Shown: positions 17,452 to 25,509 of the stretch, one piece after another
How positions within the stretch are numbered: position 1 is the stretch's first letter
Layout of the letters: every line of letters starts with the position of its first letter
From: Shewanella sp. CG12_big_fil_rev_8_21_14_0_65_47_15
Lineage (GTDB): Bacteria; Pseudomonadota; Gammaproteobacteria; Enterobacterales; Shewanellaceae
Direction: 5' to 3'
Length of the DNA: 64,000 bases
Assembly: GCF_002783505.1 (NCBI RefSeq)
Contig: NZ_PFGL01000033.1
Coordinates: 37,603-101,602 of the forward strand
Position numbers and translations under genes: made by a program
The notes under the pieces: generated by a model
Databases searched by the model: none
Told to the model about the DNA's origin: nothing
What the model saw: only the letters and a program-made list of their open reading frames with translations

Positions 17452-17479
17452 ACCGCTCACGCCATCCTATTGCCGCTGA
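17452..17479 (+). promoter_or_regulatory. Candidate BtsR/LytTR direct repeat upstream of cstA
   Basis: ACCGCTCA at 17452-17459 is an exact match to the E. coli BtsR (YehT) repeat ACC[G/A]CT[C/T]A. GCCGCTGA at 17472-17479 is a six-of-eight copy, 12 bases further on (E. coli spacing is 13). More copies of the form ACCGTTTA and ACCGCACC lie at 17399-17414. Confidence 0.5.
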
Positions 17480-17520
17480 CGCTGCATTATCGACCTCTTA
17501 ACCAAATCCCCCGGTTTTAG

Positions 17521-17537
17521 GTAAACAACTTGTTTAC
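17521..17537. promoter_or_regulatory. Perfect 17-bp palindrome before cstA
   Basis: GTAAACAA-C-TTGTTTAC is a perfect inverted repeat with 8-base arms and a single central base. It ends 33 bases before the cstA ATG, a place where a repressor would block transcription. It does not fit TyrR (the gap is 7 rather than 6) or the CRP core. The binding protein is unknown. Confidence 0.5.
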
Positions 17538-17570
17538 ACTCTGTTTAACTCAAATGGGGAGATAACAAAT

Positions 17571-19019
17571 ATGATGTGGTTCCTACTCTGTGTCGGTCTT
17601 TTGATCGGCGGCTATTTTATCTATGGCGCCTTTGTCGAAAAAGTCTTCGGCATTAACGCTAAACGTCAAACACCGGCTTACAGCCAAACGGACGGCGTCG
17701 ACTACGTGCCAATGTCCAAGGGTAAAGTCTATCTAATCCAATTGCTTAACATCGCTGGTGTGGGTCCAATCTTTGGTCCTATCCTCGGTGCTCTCTATGG
17801 TCCTGCAGCTATGCTGTGGATTGTGATCGGTTGTATTTTTGCAGGTGCGGTTCACGATTATTTCTCGGGAATGTTATCCGTTCGTAACGGTGGCCAATCC
17901 GTGCCTAACCTCGCAGGTAAATACCTAGGTAAGAGTGCAAAACATTTTATGAATGTGTTTGCAATCATATTGTTACTGCTTGTAGGTGTGGTGTTTATTT
18001 CGGCGCCAGCGGGCCTGCTTGGCAAACTCACAGGCTGGGATGTCAGCATTTTTGTGGGTATTATCTTCGTTTATTATCTGATCGCGACTGTGGTACCTGT
18101 CGATAAGATTATCGGTCGACTCTATCCATTTTTTGGCGCCCTACTGTTCTTTATGTCCTTCGGTCTTGCCTTCGCCATTATTCTGTCGAGCGAGCATACC
18201 TTACTACCCAATGTACAAGCTGGCGATTTCTTCCAGAATTTAAATCCAAATGATATGCCACTTTGGCCTGCATTATTTATCACCATCGCTTGTGGTGCCG
18301 TTTCAGGCTTCCATGCAACTCAGTCCCCCTTAATGGCGCGTTGTGTTGAAAATGAAACGAATGGCCGTTTTGTGTTCTTCGGTGCCATGATTGGTGAGGG
18401 CATTATCGCGCTACTTTGGTGTGCTATTGCATTGTCATACTTCGGTGGAGTTGAAGGTTTAAGTGCTGGTATGTCAGGCAACCCTGCCAACGTCGTATAT
18501 GAGGCTTCTACTGGCCTGTTAGGCGCTGTCGGTGGCTTTATGGCTATCTTAGGTGTGATTATCCTGCCCATTACTTCAGGTGATACTGCCTTCCGCTCAG
18601 CCCGTCTGATTTTGGCTGAATTCTTTAAAATGCCACAGGTGGCCTTACCTAAACGCTTAATGCTTGCGCTACCTTTGTTTGTGATTGGTGGTCTGCTGAC
18701 TCAAGTCGATTTTGGGGTGATCTGGCGCTATTTCGGTGTAGCGAACCAAGCGACTGCAGTACTGATGCTGTGGACGGCTTCAGCCTACCTGCTACGTCAT
18801 AATAAACTGCATTGGATTTGTACTATTCCAGCGATGTTTATGACCACAGTCGTCATCACCTTCTTACTCAACTCTGCAACCTTAGGTGCGGGTTTACCTA
18901 TGACCTTATCTACCGTTGCAGGGGTAATTTCTACCTTAGTGATTACAGGGCTTTTAATTGTCAAAACCAAAGGTAAAGGCGAAGTCGATAGCGACGCTGA
19001 ATTACCCGACGAAGCGTAA
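17571..19019 (+). CDS. cstA: CstA-family transporter (short form)
   Basis: 482 residues with about 12-14 membrane spans. The CstA signatures are present: GVGPIFGPILGALYGP, HDYFSGMLSVRNGG and ITSGDTAFRSARL. It is shorter than E. coli CstA or BtsT (about 700 residues) and corresponds to the short CstA form common in marine gammaproteobacteria. CstA/BtsT proteins import pyruvate or peptides with protons. The upstream BtsSR-like genes and the BtsR-like motif suggest pyruvate-linked control. It has a strong ribosome binding site (GGGGAGA) and a clean terminator. Confidence 0.93.
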   Translation: MMWFLLCVGLLIGGYFIYGAFVEKVFGINAKRQTPAYSQTDGVDYVPMSKGKVYLIQLLNIAGVGPIFGPILGALYGPAAMLWIVIGCIFAGAVHDYFSGMLSVRNGGQSVPNLAGKYLGKSAKHFMNVFAIILLLLVGVVFISAPAGLLGKLTGWDVSIFVGIIFVYYLIATVVPVDKIIGRLYPFFGALLFFMSFGLAFAIILSSEHTLLPNVQAGDFFQNLNPNDMPLWPALFITIACGAVSGFHATQSPLMARCVENETNGRFVFFGAMIGEGIIALLWCAIALSYFGGVEGLSAGMSGNPANVVYEASTGLLGAVGGFMAILGVIILPITSGDTAFRSARLILAEFFKMPQVALPKRLMLALPLFVIGGLLTQVDFGVIWRYFGVANQATAVLMLWTASAYLLRHNKLHWICTIPAMFMTTVVITFLLNSATLGAGLPMTLSTVAGVISTLVITGLLIVKTKGKGEVDSDAELPDEA

Positions 19020-19054
19020 ACGTCTAACAGTCTTAGACTGAGCAAATGGTCCCA

Positions 19055-19086
19055 AACAGGCACTTTCAATAGTGCCTGTTTTTTTA
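19055..19086 (+). terminator. Rho-independent terminator of cstA
   Basis: AACAGGCACT and AGTGCCTGTT form a 10-bp stem with a six-base loop, followed by a run of T. It starts 36 bases after the cstA stop. Confidence 0.85.
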
Positions 19087-19160
19087 TGACCATAAATAGG
19101 CTCTAACTTCAGCCACTAAACTGCTATAATCCCGCCATAGCTCACTGCAATATGTAAAAT

Positions 19161-19544
19161 ATGACTCAAGCCAATAATCCGCTGCATGGTATTAAATTAG
19201 AAACCATTATCACTGACCTCGTTGAGCGTTATGGCTGGGAAGAATTGGGCGAACGGATCAAAATCCGTTGTTTTACCCATGATCCTAGCATTAAATCGAG
19301 CCTGCGCTTCCTAAGAAAAACCGACTGGGCAAGGGAAAAAGTGGAATATTTATACTTAAAAGCCAATAAACTTCCCCTCCCCCAAAGATCAGAGGCGAGA
19401 GCTTCATCCCCCCACAGGAGTAAGACGACTCCCCTTAAAAACATTGCTTCAAATACAGCGGTTAATACCCAGACGCCCAAAGCGCAGGAATCGACGACCA
19501 CTGATGGCAATGTCAACAGCCATATTTGGGGAACGCGGGACTAA
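19161..19544 (+). CDS. VF530 family DNA-binding protein
   Basis: 127 residues. The first 70 or so residues ([13 protein letters not shown].., [10 protein letters not shown].., [16 protein letters not shown]) match the VF530 family (DUF2132), named after a Vibrio fischeri protein, small proteins reported to bind DNA. The C-terminal half is a low-complexity Ser/Thr/Pro-rich tail that is probably disordered. It stands alone between the cstA terminator and the FlxA-like gene. The function in this organism is unknown. Confidence 0.85.
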   Translation: MTQANNPLHGIKLETIITDLVERYGWEELGERIKIRCFTHDPSIKSSLRFLRKTDWAREKVEYLYLKANKLPLPQRSEARASSPHRSKTTPLKNIASNTAVNTQTPKAQESTTTDGNVNSHIWGTRD

Positions 19545-19717
19545 CGCCCCTCACACTGCCCTGTAAACAGCGAAGGGCTGTGTTCCCATAATAACGCAAC
19601 CTGACGGTAGCCAATTGCCGACAATTTATGTGGAAATCGGCTTTAGTTTTTTAGATCGCCGCCGATATAGGTAAGATTCTATATATCACGCGTTAGTATT
19701 AGTGAAAGGGGTATCCG

Positions 19718-20170
19718 ATGAACATTAATGGATTAAACATCGCGGCCAATAGTACGGCATTTAAATCCGTCTCAAGCGCTTTTATCGCCCCCACTCAAAC
19801 TGCAACCTCACCAGATAATGCTGATCCTCAAAGCGAAGATACTCAAACAAATGTGTCAATATCCGATGCAGGGCGCGCAGCTTTAGCAACGGAAGTGGGC
19901 GCAGCATTGAGAAGCAGTAACGCGGAGAAAAAACAACAAGCCGAAAGTACCGATGCTGAAGAGCCCACATCCCTCATAGACGAACAAATCAAACGTATAA
20001 AAGAGCAAATCAAGGCACTCCAAGAAATGCTCACTAAACTCGAAGGCGATAACTCGAAGACGGCAGAGCAGCAACGTAAGTTGATCCAAGAACAGATCAT
20101 GCTGCTCAGTAATCAAATAGCGGTGTTAATGGATAAAAAAATGCGCGATGCCCAAGAGTCGGCGGGATAG
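19718..20170 (+). CDS. FlxA-like family protein
   Basis: 150 residues. The N-terminal half is Ser/Thr/Ala-rich and includes a VSISDAGRAAL element. The second half (about 85-145) is a long charged coiled coil (IDEQIKRIKEQIKALQEM). This architecture fits the FlxA-like family, whose E. coli member is a flagellar-regulon gene of unknown function. No flagellar genes are nearby. An AAGGGG ribosome binding site precedes the ATG. Confidence 0.75.
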   Translation: MNINGLNIAANSTAFKSVSSAFIAPTQTATSPDNADPQSEDTQTNVSISDAGRAALATEVGAALRSSNAEKKQQAESTDAEEPTSLIDEQIKRIKEQIKALQEMLTKLEGDNSKTAEQQRKLIQEQIMLLSNQIAVLMDKKMRDAQESAG

Positions 20171-20241
20171 TGCCATAGCCATTCCTTGAAATTGATCCTT
20201 AGCTTCGCTGGAGCAGATGACTGGATGGGGTATGCTAAATG

Positions 20242-21168
20242 CTAAATAGGAAAACTAAACACCAATCGCCAGATATTTAACCCGTCACCAGTACGATAAC
20301 TGAGCCCTATACGGTCAACCCCGAGTAAATCGCCACCCAAGGGTTTTGAGAACGCGAGCGTAGCACCCACTTCATAGCTGCCAGAGACTAAAGTATCTTC
20401 CTCGGCATTACTGCTAAAGTTCAGCTCATTAAAATACCAATAACCTATGGCAAAAATCCTCGGTTGGACCTGTATATTCCACCATTGCCAGCGCGGTGAG
20501 AGTCCAATATCGACGCCACTTTGCAACACCGCAAATTGATCCGTTAATGTACCAATCCGCTCACTGTAGCCCGCAAAGTGTAAGCGAGACACCCAAACAC
20601 TCTCTTCACCCGCAAACGTAAAATCGTACAGACTACTCACGCCAGAGGCGAAGATCGCCACATTATCATTGGTATCGAAGTTAGTGCCGAACCCGAGGTC
20701 AAAATAGGCTTCCATGCGGGTATTCTCACTCCCCTGCCAATGATGCTCCACACCGGGTGTCACCGTCATAGTGCCCACCGAAGAAGGTAATTCTCCTTCG
20801 GTTAAGTCCCTGGCTAAGTAGTCAAAAAAACCGAAGGATAAAGGAATACGCAGCCAAGTCCGGCTGTCTTTCTCTTTTTGTAAATCAAAGGTTAAAGGGA
20901 TACTGACAACGGTCGCATTCTGTTCTGCGGCGCGATAAACCCCAGTGCCGAGGTAGCTGCCAAAGGCATAAGCGGAATTGGGATTGTTCTTAGCATCGAT
21001 GGGAGAATCAACGGATATTACTGCCAAAGGATCCGTCGATGATTGGCTCGATGTGAGGGGGGCAGCAGAAACATCCTGTGCCCACGTAACCATAGAAGCA
21101 ATACCGCCGATACACAGCGTAGGCACAGATAAAACCGTGAATAATAGTCGACTGAAAAAATAGCTCAA
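20242..21168 (-). CDS. Hypothetical outer membrane beta-barrel protein
   Basis: 308 residues. A signal peptide covers about the first 30 residues and ends near AQDVSA. The mature protein has alternating hydrophobic and polar strands throughout, rich in Tyr, Phe, Trp and Gly, and no cysteine in the mature part, all typical of an outer membrane beta-barrel with about 10-12 strands. I do not recognise a named family. It lies downstream of ribA on the same strand, but a 45-base gap suggests it could have its own promoter. A porin-like or transport role is only a guess. Confidence 0.6.
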   Translation of the reverse strand: MSYFFSRLLFTVLSVPTLCIGGIASMVTWAQDVSAAPLTSSQSSTDPLAVISVDSPIDAKNNPNSAYAFGSYLGTGVYRAAEQNATVVSIPLTFDLQKEKDSRTWLRIPLSFGFFDYLARDLTEGELPSSVGTMTVTPGVEHHWQGSENTRMEAYFDLGFGTNFDTNDNVAIFASGVSSLYDFTFAGEESVWVSRLHFAGYSERIGTLTDQFAVLQSGVDIGLSPRWQWWNIQVQPRIFAIGYWYFNELNFSSNAEEDTLVSGSYEVGATLAFSKPLGGDLLGVDRIGLSYRTGDGLNIWRLVFSFPI

Positions 21169-21213
21169 TTTGTTCTAACAGTCCTGATGTGCAGCACTTA
21201 AACGGTAGACTTT

Positions 21214-21840
21214 TCAGCTTAGAGGCGACTCATCTTCGTCCATAAAATGGTGTTCAGACATCATATGCCCAAGCTCGGTAGACTTAGTTTTTAAATAAGC
21301 TTCATTATAGCGATTTTTACCGACCTGTAATGGAACTCGCTCAACCACTTCAATGCCAAGATCCTTCATCGCTTTGACTTTACGAGGATTATTAGTCATC
21401 AAACGCACATGCTTCACACCGATCTGTTCAAGCATAGGCTTAATCATATCGTATTTGCGCATGTCCGCAGGGAAACCTAACTGTTCGTTGGCTTCGACCG
21501 TATTAGCCCCTTTATCCTGCAACTCGTAGGCGCGGATCTTATTTAATAAACCAATACCTCGCCCCTCTTGGCGCAGATACAGAATAAAACCACTGCCCGT
21601 TTCGGCAATATTTTGCATCGCGGTCTGTAACTGAAAACCACAGTCACAACGCAGGCTAAATAGGGCATCACCGGTTAAACATTCTGAATGGATACGGCCT
21701 AATACCGGCTCATCCGCACTGAGAGTTCCAAACGTGAGTGCAACATGCTCTTTGCCAGTTTCTGTATCTTCAAAACCATGCATGGCAAACACACCCCAAG
21801 GAGTGGGTAACTTTGACGTCGCGACATATTTTATCGACAT
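21214..21840 (-). CDS. ribA: GTP cyclohydrolase II RibA
   Basis: 208 residues. RibA opens GTP to the pyrimidine intermediate that starts riboflavin synthesis. The zinc ligands Cys54, Cys65 and Cys67 are in the same positions as in E. coli RibA, and the catalytic region [17 protein letters not shown] is intact. The length is normal for stand-alone RibA, not the RibBA fusion. No FMN riboswitch is evident in the upstream gap. Confidence 0.97.
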   Translation of the reverse strand: MSIKYVATSKLPTPWGVFAMHGFEDTETGKEHVALTFGTLSADEPVLGRIHSECLTGDALFSLRCDCGFQLQTAMQNIAETGSGFILYLRQEGRGIGLLNKIRAYELQDKGANTVEANEQLGFPADMRKYDMIKPMLEQIGVKHVRLMTNNPRKVKAMKDLGIEVVERVPLQVGKNRYNEAYLKTKSTELGHMMSEHHFMDEDESPLS

Positions 21841-21972
21841 GACTTAACCTTAACGACAACTCTCATTCCATGAGACGAGGGAACATCCATAAAAACAAAA
21901 CCGTAATTAGGCACTTAGCCAATAAAGCGCCCTATTCTAAAGCGTTTTACACCATCAAGAAAACTGTTGTGA

Positions 21973-22134
21973 TTGAATCAACTCCAACTAGAATGCTTGG
22001 TACTCAATCGCAATATTGACGCATCCCAGCGGCTTTTAGTCTATTTGGGGCCGCAAACACAGCATCGATATACGAAGCTATGCTGCCAAGCCCTTAATGC
22101 TCAGCTGCGCCGAGTAAACCTTGATTCAGGTTAA
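21973..22134 (+). CDS. Possible small ORF of 53 codons, weak support
   Basis: A plus-strand frame from a TTG at 21973 to a TAA at 22132-22134 fills most of the ribA-yibL gap. Its translation (LVLNRNIDASQRLLVYLG... and CCQALNAQLRRV) looks protein-like. However, the start is TTG right after a TGA and there is no ribosome binding site. It overlaps the end of yibL by four bases. It may be an unannotated small gene or chance. Confidence 0.2.
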   Translation: MNQLQLECLVLNRNIDASQRLLVYLGPQTQHRYTKLCCQALNAQLRRVNLDSG

Positions 22135-22487
22135 AACTTTGCAGGTGCGTAACCTGTCACTTCAGTCAGTCCCATTTCACGCCCCAAAGCCGTCATGGGG
22201 TGAACCACGACTAAACCTTTAACTGACTTTTTCAGTTGGCCCATATCGGCTTGCTCGGCTTTCGTCAACGCACGGTGAAAGGGCAAATGTTGGATATCGG
22301 CCCCCTGCTTATTTAACAGGCGCGTCTGCTGACCCTTCACACTGCTAATTTGCTTAGTGACCGCGGCGATTTCGCGTTTAAACTGGGCAACAATTGCATC
22401 ATCGCCCCTTTGCTCTGCCGCAGCAAGTTTACGACGAAATTTATCTAATTTATCGTTTAGCTGCTGCAGCTCTTGCTTTAAATTCAT
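22131..22487 (-). CDS. yibL: YibL family ribosome-associated protein
   Basis: 118 residues. The N-terminal half is a charged coiled coil (LKQELQQLNDKLDKFRRKL). The C-terminal half carries the YibL features (LNKQGADIQHLPFHRALTKAEQ, VVHPMTALGREMGL). YibL of E. coli co-sediments with ribosomes. Its action is not known. The stop is followed closely by the small uncertain ORF on the other strand. Confidence 0.9.
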   Translation of the reverse strand: MNLKQELQQLNDKLDKFRRKLAAAEQRGDDAIVAQFKREIAAVTKQISSVKGQQTRLLNKQGADIQHLPFHRALTKAEQADMGQLKKSVKGLVVVHPMTALGREMGLTEVTGYAPAKF

Positions 22488-22601
22488 TCTCTTACCTTAA
22501 TTTACCTAAGTTAGCCACAGTAATATCTTTGCCTGTTAGTGCTAGCATCTGTGTCAAGGTTTGGGATTATAACAGCAAGTTGTCGATCCTCGTTACCGCT
22601 T

Positions 22602-23063
22602 TTATAACAAACGTATTTTCTGATTACTGCTACCACGGAAAGCCAAACTTGGGTCCGCTAAGCTTTGCTCGAATTTTCCATCCACCAGCACATCGATATA
22701 TTCAAGTACGGCTTTTTGTAACTCGGTCAGCTCATCAAGTACGTAACCCGTCCACAGCCAGATATCTTTATCGGGGCAGGCTATTTTTACTCGCTTAACC
22801 AGCGCTAAAATGGTCTCGACATTTGCTGGCAGTAGAGGATCGCCGCCAGAGAGTGACAAACCACGGCGCACAATGCGTGTATCCTTAAGATCGGCAATAA
22901 TTCTATCTTCCATTGCTTGATCAAACAGATGCCCAGAGCGCACATCCCAAGTGCTTTGATTATAGCAACCACGGCACTGGTGCTCACAACCCGAGACAAA
23001 CAAGGTTGCACGAGTTCCGGGGCCGTTGACCACATCGATGGGATAATATTGGTGATAATTCAT
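22602..23063 (-). CDS. nrdG: NrdG, anaerobic ribonucleotide reductase activase
   Basis: 153 residues. NrdG is a radical SAM enzyme that makes the glycyl radical on NrdD. The iron-sulphur motif CEHQCRGC places Cys26, Cys30 and Cys33 as in E. coli NrdG, and SLSGGDPLLPAN is the SAM-binding glycine-rich segment. It lies 113 bases downstream of nrdD on the same strand and is very likely co-transcribed with it, under the NrdR and FNR-like sites upstream of nrdD. Confidence 0.96.
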   Translation of the reverse strand: MNYHQYYPIDVVNGPGTRATLFVSGCEHQCRGCYNQSTWDVRSGHLFDQAMEDRIIADLKDTRIVRRGLSLSGGDPLLPANVETILALVKRVKIACPDKDIWLWTGYVLDELTELQKAVLEYIDVLVDGKFEQSLADPSLAFRGSSNQKIRLL

Positions 23064-23176
23064 AATGTCAGTTCCCGATGAACCGCCCGATCCTAAGTCG
23101 GCTAAAACATGCGGCGCAGCAAGGTGTACCCGCTGCGCCTCAAGCTCAGTGTACTAGATGAAATGAGCCAAAAGTG

Positions 23177-25294
23177 TTACAAATGCTTGATCCTGCGCTT
23201 CACTTCCTCTTGCTTACCCTGGTTAAAGGGTCTTGCATCGGGACTGCCTAAATAACCGCAGACGCGACGGGTCACCGACACTCGACTCGGTTCGTGGTTA
23301 CCACATTTAGGACAGGTAAAGCCTTTACTCGTACAACTAAACTCCCCCGTAAAACCACAATCATAGCATTCATCTATCGGCGTATTTGTGCCGTAATAAG
23401 GCACGCGGCTATAGCTGTAATCCCAGACGTTTTCCAGCGCTTCGAGGTTATGCTGCATATTGGGATATTCGCCATAGCAAATAAAGCCGCCGTTAGCGAT
23501 GGCGGGATAAGGTTGTTCAAAATCAATCTTATCAAAGGGGTTTACATGCTTTTCGACGTCCAAATGGAAGCTGTTGGTGTAATATCCCTTATCCGTGACG
23601 CCGGCGACGACACCAAATTGTTTCGCATCGAGTTTACAGAAACGACTACACAGGCTCTCACTTGGCGTGCTGTATAAGCTAAACCCATATCCTGTTTCGG
23701 CCTTCCACTCCTCTGTTGCCGCTTTTAAATGGGCCACGATTGCCACGGCTTTGTCACGTAGTGCTGCATTATCAAATACGTGGTGTTCTGTGCCATAGAG
23801 TGCATTCATGGTTTCATGCAATCCTATATAGCCTAATGAGATAGACGCGCGGCCATTTTTAAAGATTTGAGAGACATCATCATCGGCGCGCAAGCGCACA
23901 CCACAGGCGCCTTCCATATAGAGGATTGGTGCCACACGGGCTTTAACGCCGTTCAAACGTTCAATACGGGTATCCAGAGCCCTGCGGGCAAGGGCTAAAC
24001 GATCATCGAGGATGCGGTAAAATTCGACTTCACTCCCCTCGGCCTCTAGGGCAATGCGTGGCAGGTTAAGGCTCACCACCCCGAGGTTATTGCGCCCTTC
24101 ATGCACGAGTTCGCCATTTTCCTCATAGGTGCCTAAAAAGCTACGGCATCCCATGGGCGTTTTAAATGAGCCAGTGACCTTTTCAACCTGCTCGTAGTTT
24201 AAAATGTCGGGATACATCCGCATGCTCGCGCATTTCAAGGCCATTTGTTTGACATCGTAGTTGCAATCGCCCGCCTTATGGTTAATGCCATCTCGAATGG
24301 CAAACACCAATTTGGGGAAGACCGCGGTTTTACGATTTTTTCCTAGGCCGGCCATGCGCACCTTGAGCATGGATTGCTGGATCAGGCGTGACTCCCACGA
24401 AGTACCTAAACCAAAACCAAAGGTGACGAAGGGTGTTTGACCATTGGCAGTGTGTAAGGTATTGACCTCATACTCGAGTGACTGGAAGGCATCGTGGCAT
24501 TCTTTCTCGGTTTGCGCCGTGGCAAAGGCTTTGGCATCTTTAATCTGCCAGTTCAATGCAACTTGATAGTGTTTGTCATAGCTCTTTGCCACGAAGGGCG
24601 CTAATACTTCATCGATTCGATTGATGGTTGTTCCGCCATAGATATGGCTGGCCACTTGGGCGATGATCTGTGCGGTGACAGCGGTTGCCGTTGAGATCGA
24701 CTTGGGTGTTTCTATCTCGGCATTACCCATTTTAAAACCGTGGGTTAGCATACCAGCCAGATCAATCAGCATGCAGTTAAACATAGGGAAGAATGGCGAA
24801 TAATCTAAATCGTGGTAGTGGATTTCCCCTGCTTCATGGGCGGCCACGACATCCTTTGGCAAAATATGGCTCTTGGCATAATGTTTAGCCACAATCCCCG
24901 CGAGTAAATCCCGCTGGGTCGGGATAACTTTCGAGTCTTTATTGGCATTTTCATTTAACAGCGCGGCATTGCTCTGCTCAACCAGACCACGAATTTCTAA
25001 ATTCAGTTTACTGGTGGCTTCGCGGCAAATATCCCTATCATGGCGATACTCAATATACACCCGAGCCAATGACTTATAGGGTCCCTCCATCAGCAGATTT
25101 TCAACGGCATCTTGCAAATGGTGAATATCGACTTCGGCTAAAGATGCCACCCGTTGACTGACGCAAGCGGCCACTGTGGCGGCATAGTCGGCATCCTCTA
25201 TCCCAACTGAGTTTGCAGCGGCGATAACCGCATCTCTTATCCTTGTCTCATCAAAAGGCGTGCGGCAACCATCCCGCTTAATCACGACTGGCAT
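23177..25294 (-). CDS. nrdD: NrdD, anaerobic ribonucleoside-triphosphate reductase
   Basis: 705 residues. NrdD reduces ribonucleoside triphosphates to deoxyribonucleotides without oxygen. An ATP-cone domain lies at the N-terminus (about 2-95). The large catalytic domain follows. The C-terminus has a zinc site formed by CYDC and CPKC and the glycyl-radical motif RVCGYLG with Gly680, next to the family sequence SPDARPFNQGK. The length matches the E. coli enzyme. Upstream are two NrdR boxes and an FNR/EtrA-like site, which fits anaerobic and nucleotide-pool control. Confidence 0.97.
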   Translation of the reverse strand: MPVVIKRDGCRTPFDETRIRDAVIAAANSVGIEDADYAATVAACVSQRVASLAEVDIHHLQDAVENLLMEGPYKSLARVYIEYRHDRDICREATSKLNLEIRGLVEQSNAALLNENANKDSKVIPTQRDLLAGIVAKHYAKSHILPKDVVAAHEAGEIHYHDLDYSPFFPMFNCMLIDLAGMLTHGFKMGNAEIETPKSISTATAVTAQIIAQVASHIYGGTTINRIDEVLAPFVAKSYDKHYQVALNWQIKDAKAFATAQTEKECHDAFQSLEYEVNTLHTANGQTPFVTFGFGLGTSWESRLIQQSMLKVRMAGLGKNRKTAVFPKLVFAIRDGINHKAGDCNYDVKQMALKCASMRMYPDILNYEQVEKVTGSFKTPMGCRSFLGTYEENGELVHEGRNNLGVVSLNLPRIALEAEGSEVEFYRILDDRLALARRALDTRIERLNGVKARVAPILYMEGACGVRLRADDDVSQIFKNGRASISLGYIGLHETMNALYGTEHHVFDNAALRDKAVAIVAHLKAATEEWKAETGYGFSLYSTPSESLCSRFCKLDAKQFGVVAGVTDKGYYTNSFHLDVEKHVNPFDKIDFEQPYPAIANGGFICYGEYPNMQHNLEALENVWDYSYSRVPYYGTNTPIDECYDCGFTGEFSCTSKGFTCPKCGNHEPSRVSVTRRVCGYLGSPDARPFNQGKQEEVKRRIKHL

Positions 25295-25326
25295 TGTTCA
25301 GTTCCTCTCCATCTCGACTAAAATTA

Positions 25327-25373
25327 ACACTATATATAGTGATTAAATAATCAGTAAGCACAATATATAGAGC
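25327..25373. promoter_or_regulatory. Two NrdR boxes upstream of nrdD
   Basis: ACACTATATATAGTGA (25327-25342) and GCACAATATATAGAGC (25358-25373) both fit the NrdR consensus ACACWATATATWGTGT well. They start 31 bases apart, about three turns of DNA, the spacing used by NrdR. They lie 33-79 bases upstream of the nrdD start. Confidence 0.85.
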
Positions 25374-25401
25374 ATTAGGCGATATCGGTATTGAAACTTC
25401 C

Positions 25402-25415
25402 ATGATCCAGATCAT
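25402..25415. promoter_or_regulatory. Candidate FNR/EtrA site upstream of nrdD
   Basis: ATGAT-CCAG-ATCAT contains the core TGAT, four bases, ATCA of FNR sites. It is part of a larger palindrome CATGATC-CA-GATCATG (25401-25416). It is centred about 114 bases from the nrdD start. Both nrdD and the divergent flank (a hypothetical gene whose stop is at 25510) are candidates, but nrdD is the only gene transcribed away from it. Confidence 0.55.
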
Positions 25416-25509
25416 GATTTAGAAAATGGAATAAAAGAACAAAGAAGAACTGCAGCAAAGCCCTATGATCTGCAAGTAGAGCCTTGACCTGAGTGAAAAA
25501 GCAGGCTAG

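Noticed and set aside
17521..17538. TyrR-type box in the cstA promoter palindrome
   Set aside because: The half-sites GTAAA and TTTAC are 7 bases apart in the TyrR frame rather than 6, and the first half starts GGTAAA rather than TGTAAA.
21841..21972. FMN riboswitch upstream of ribA
   Set aside because: The conserved RFN segments are not recognisable, and the gap is short and not structured as expected.
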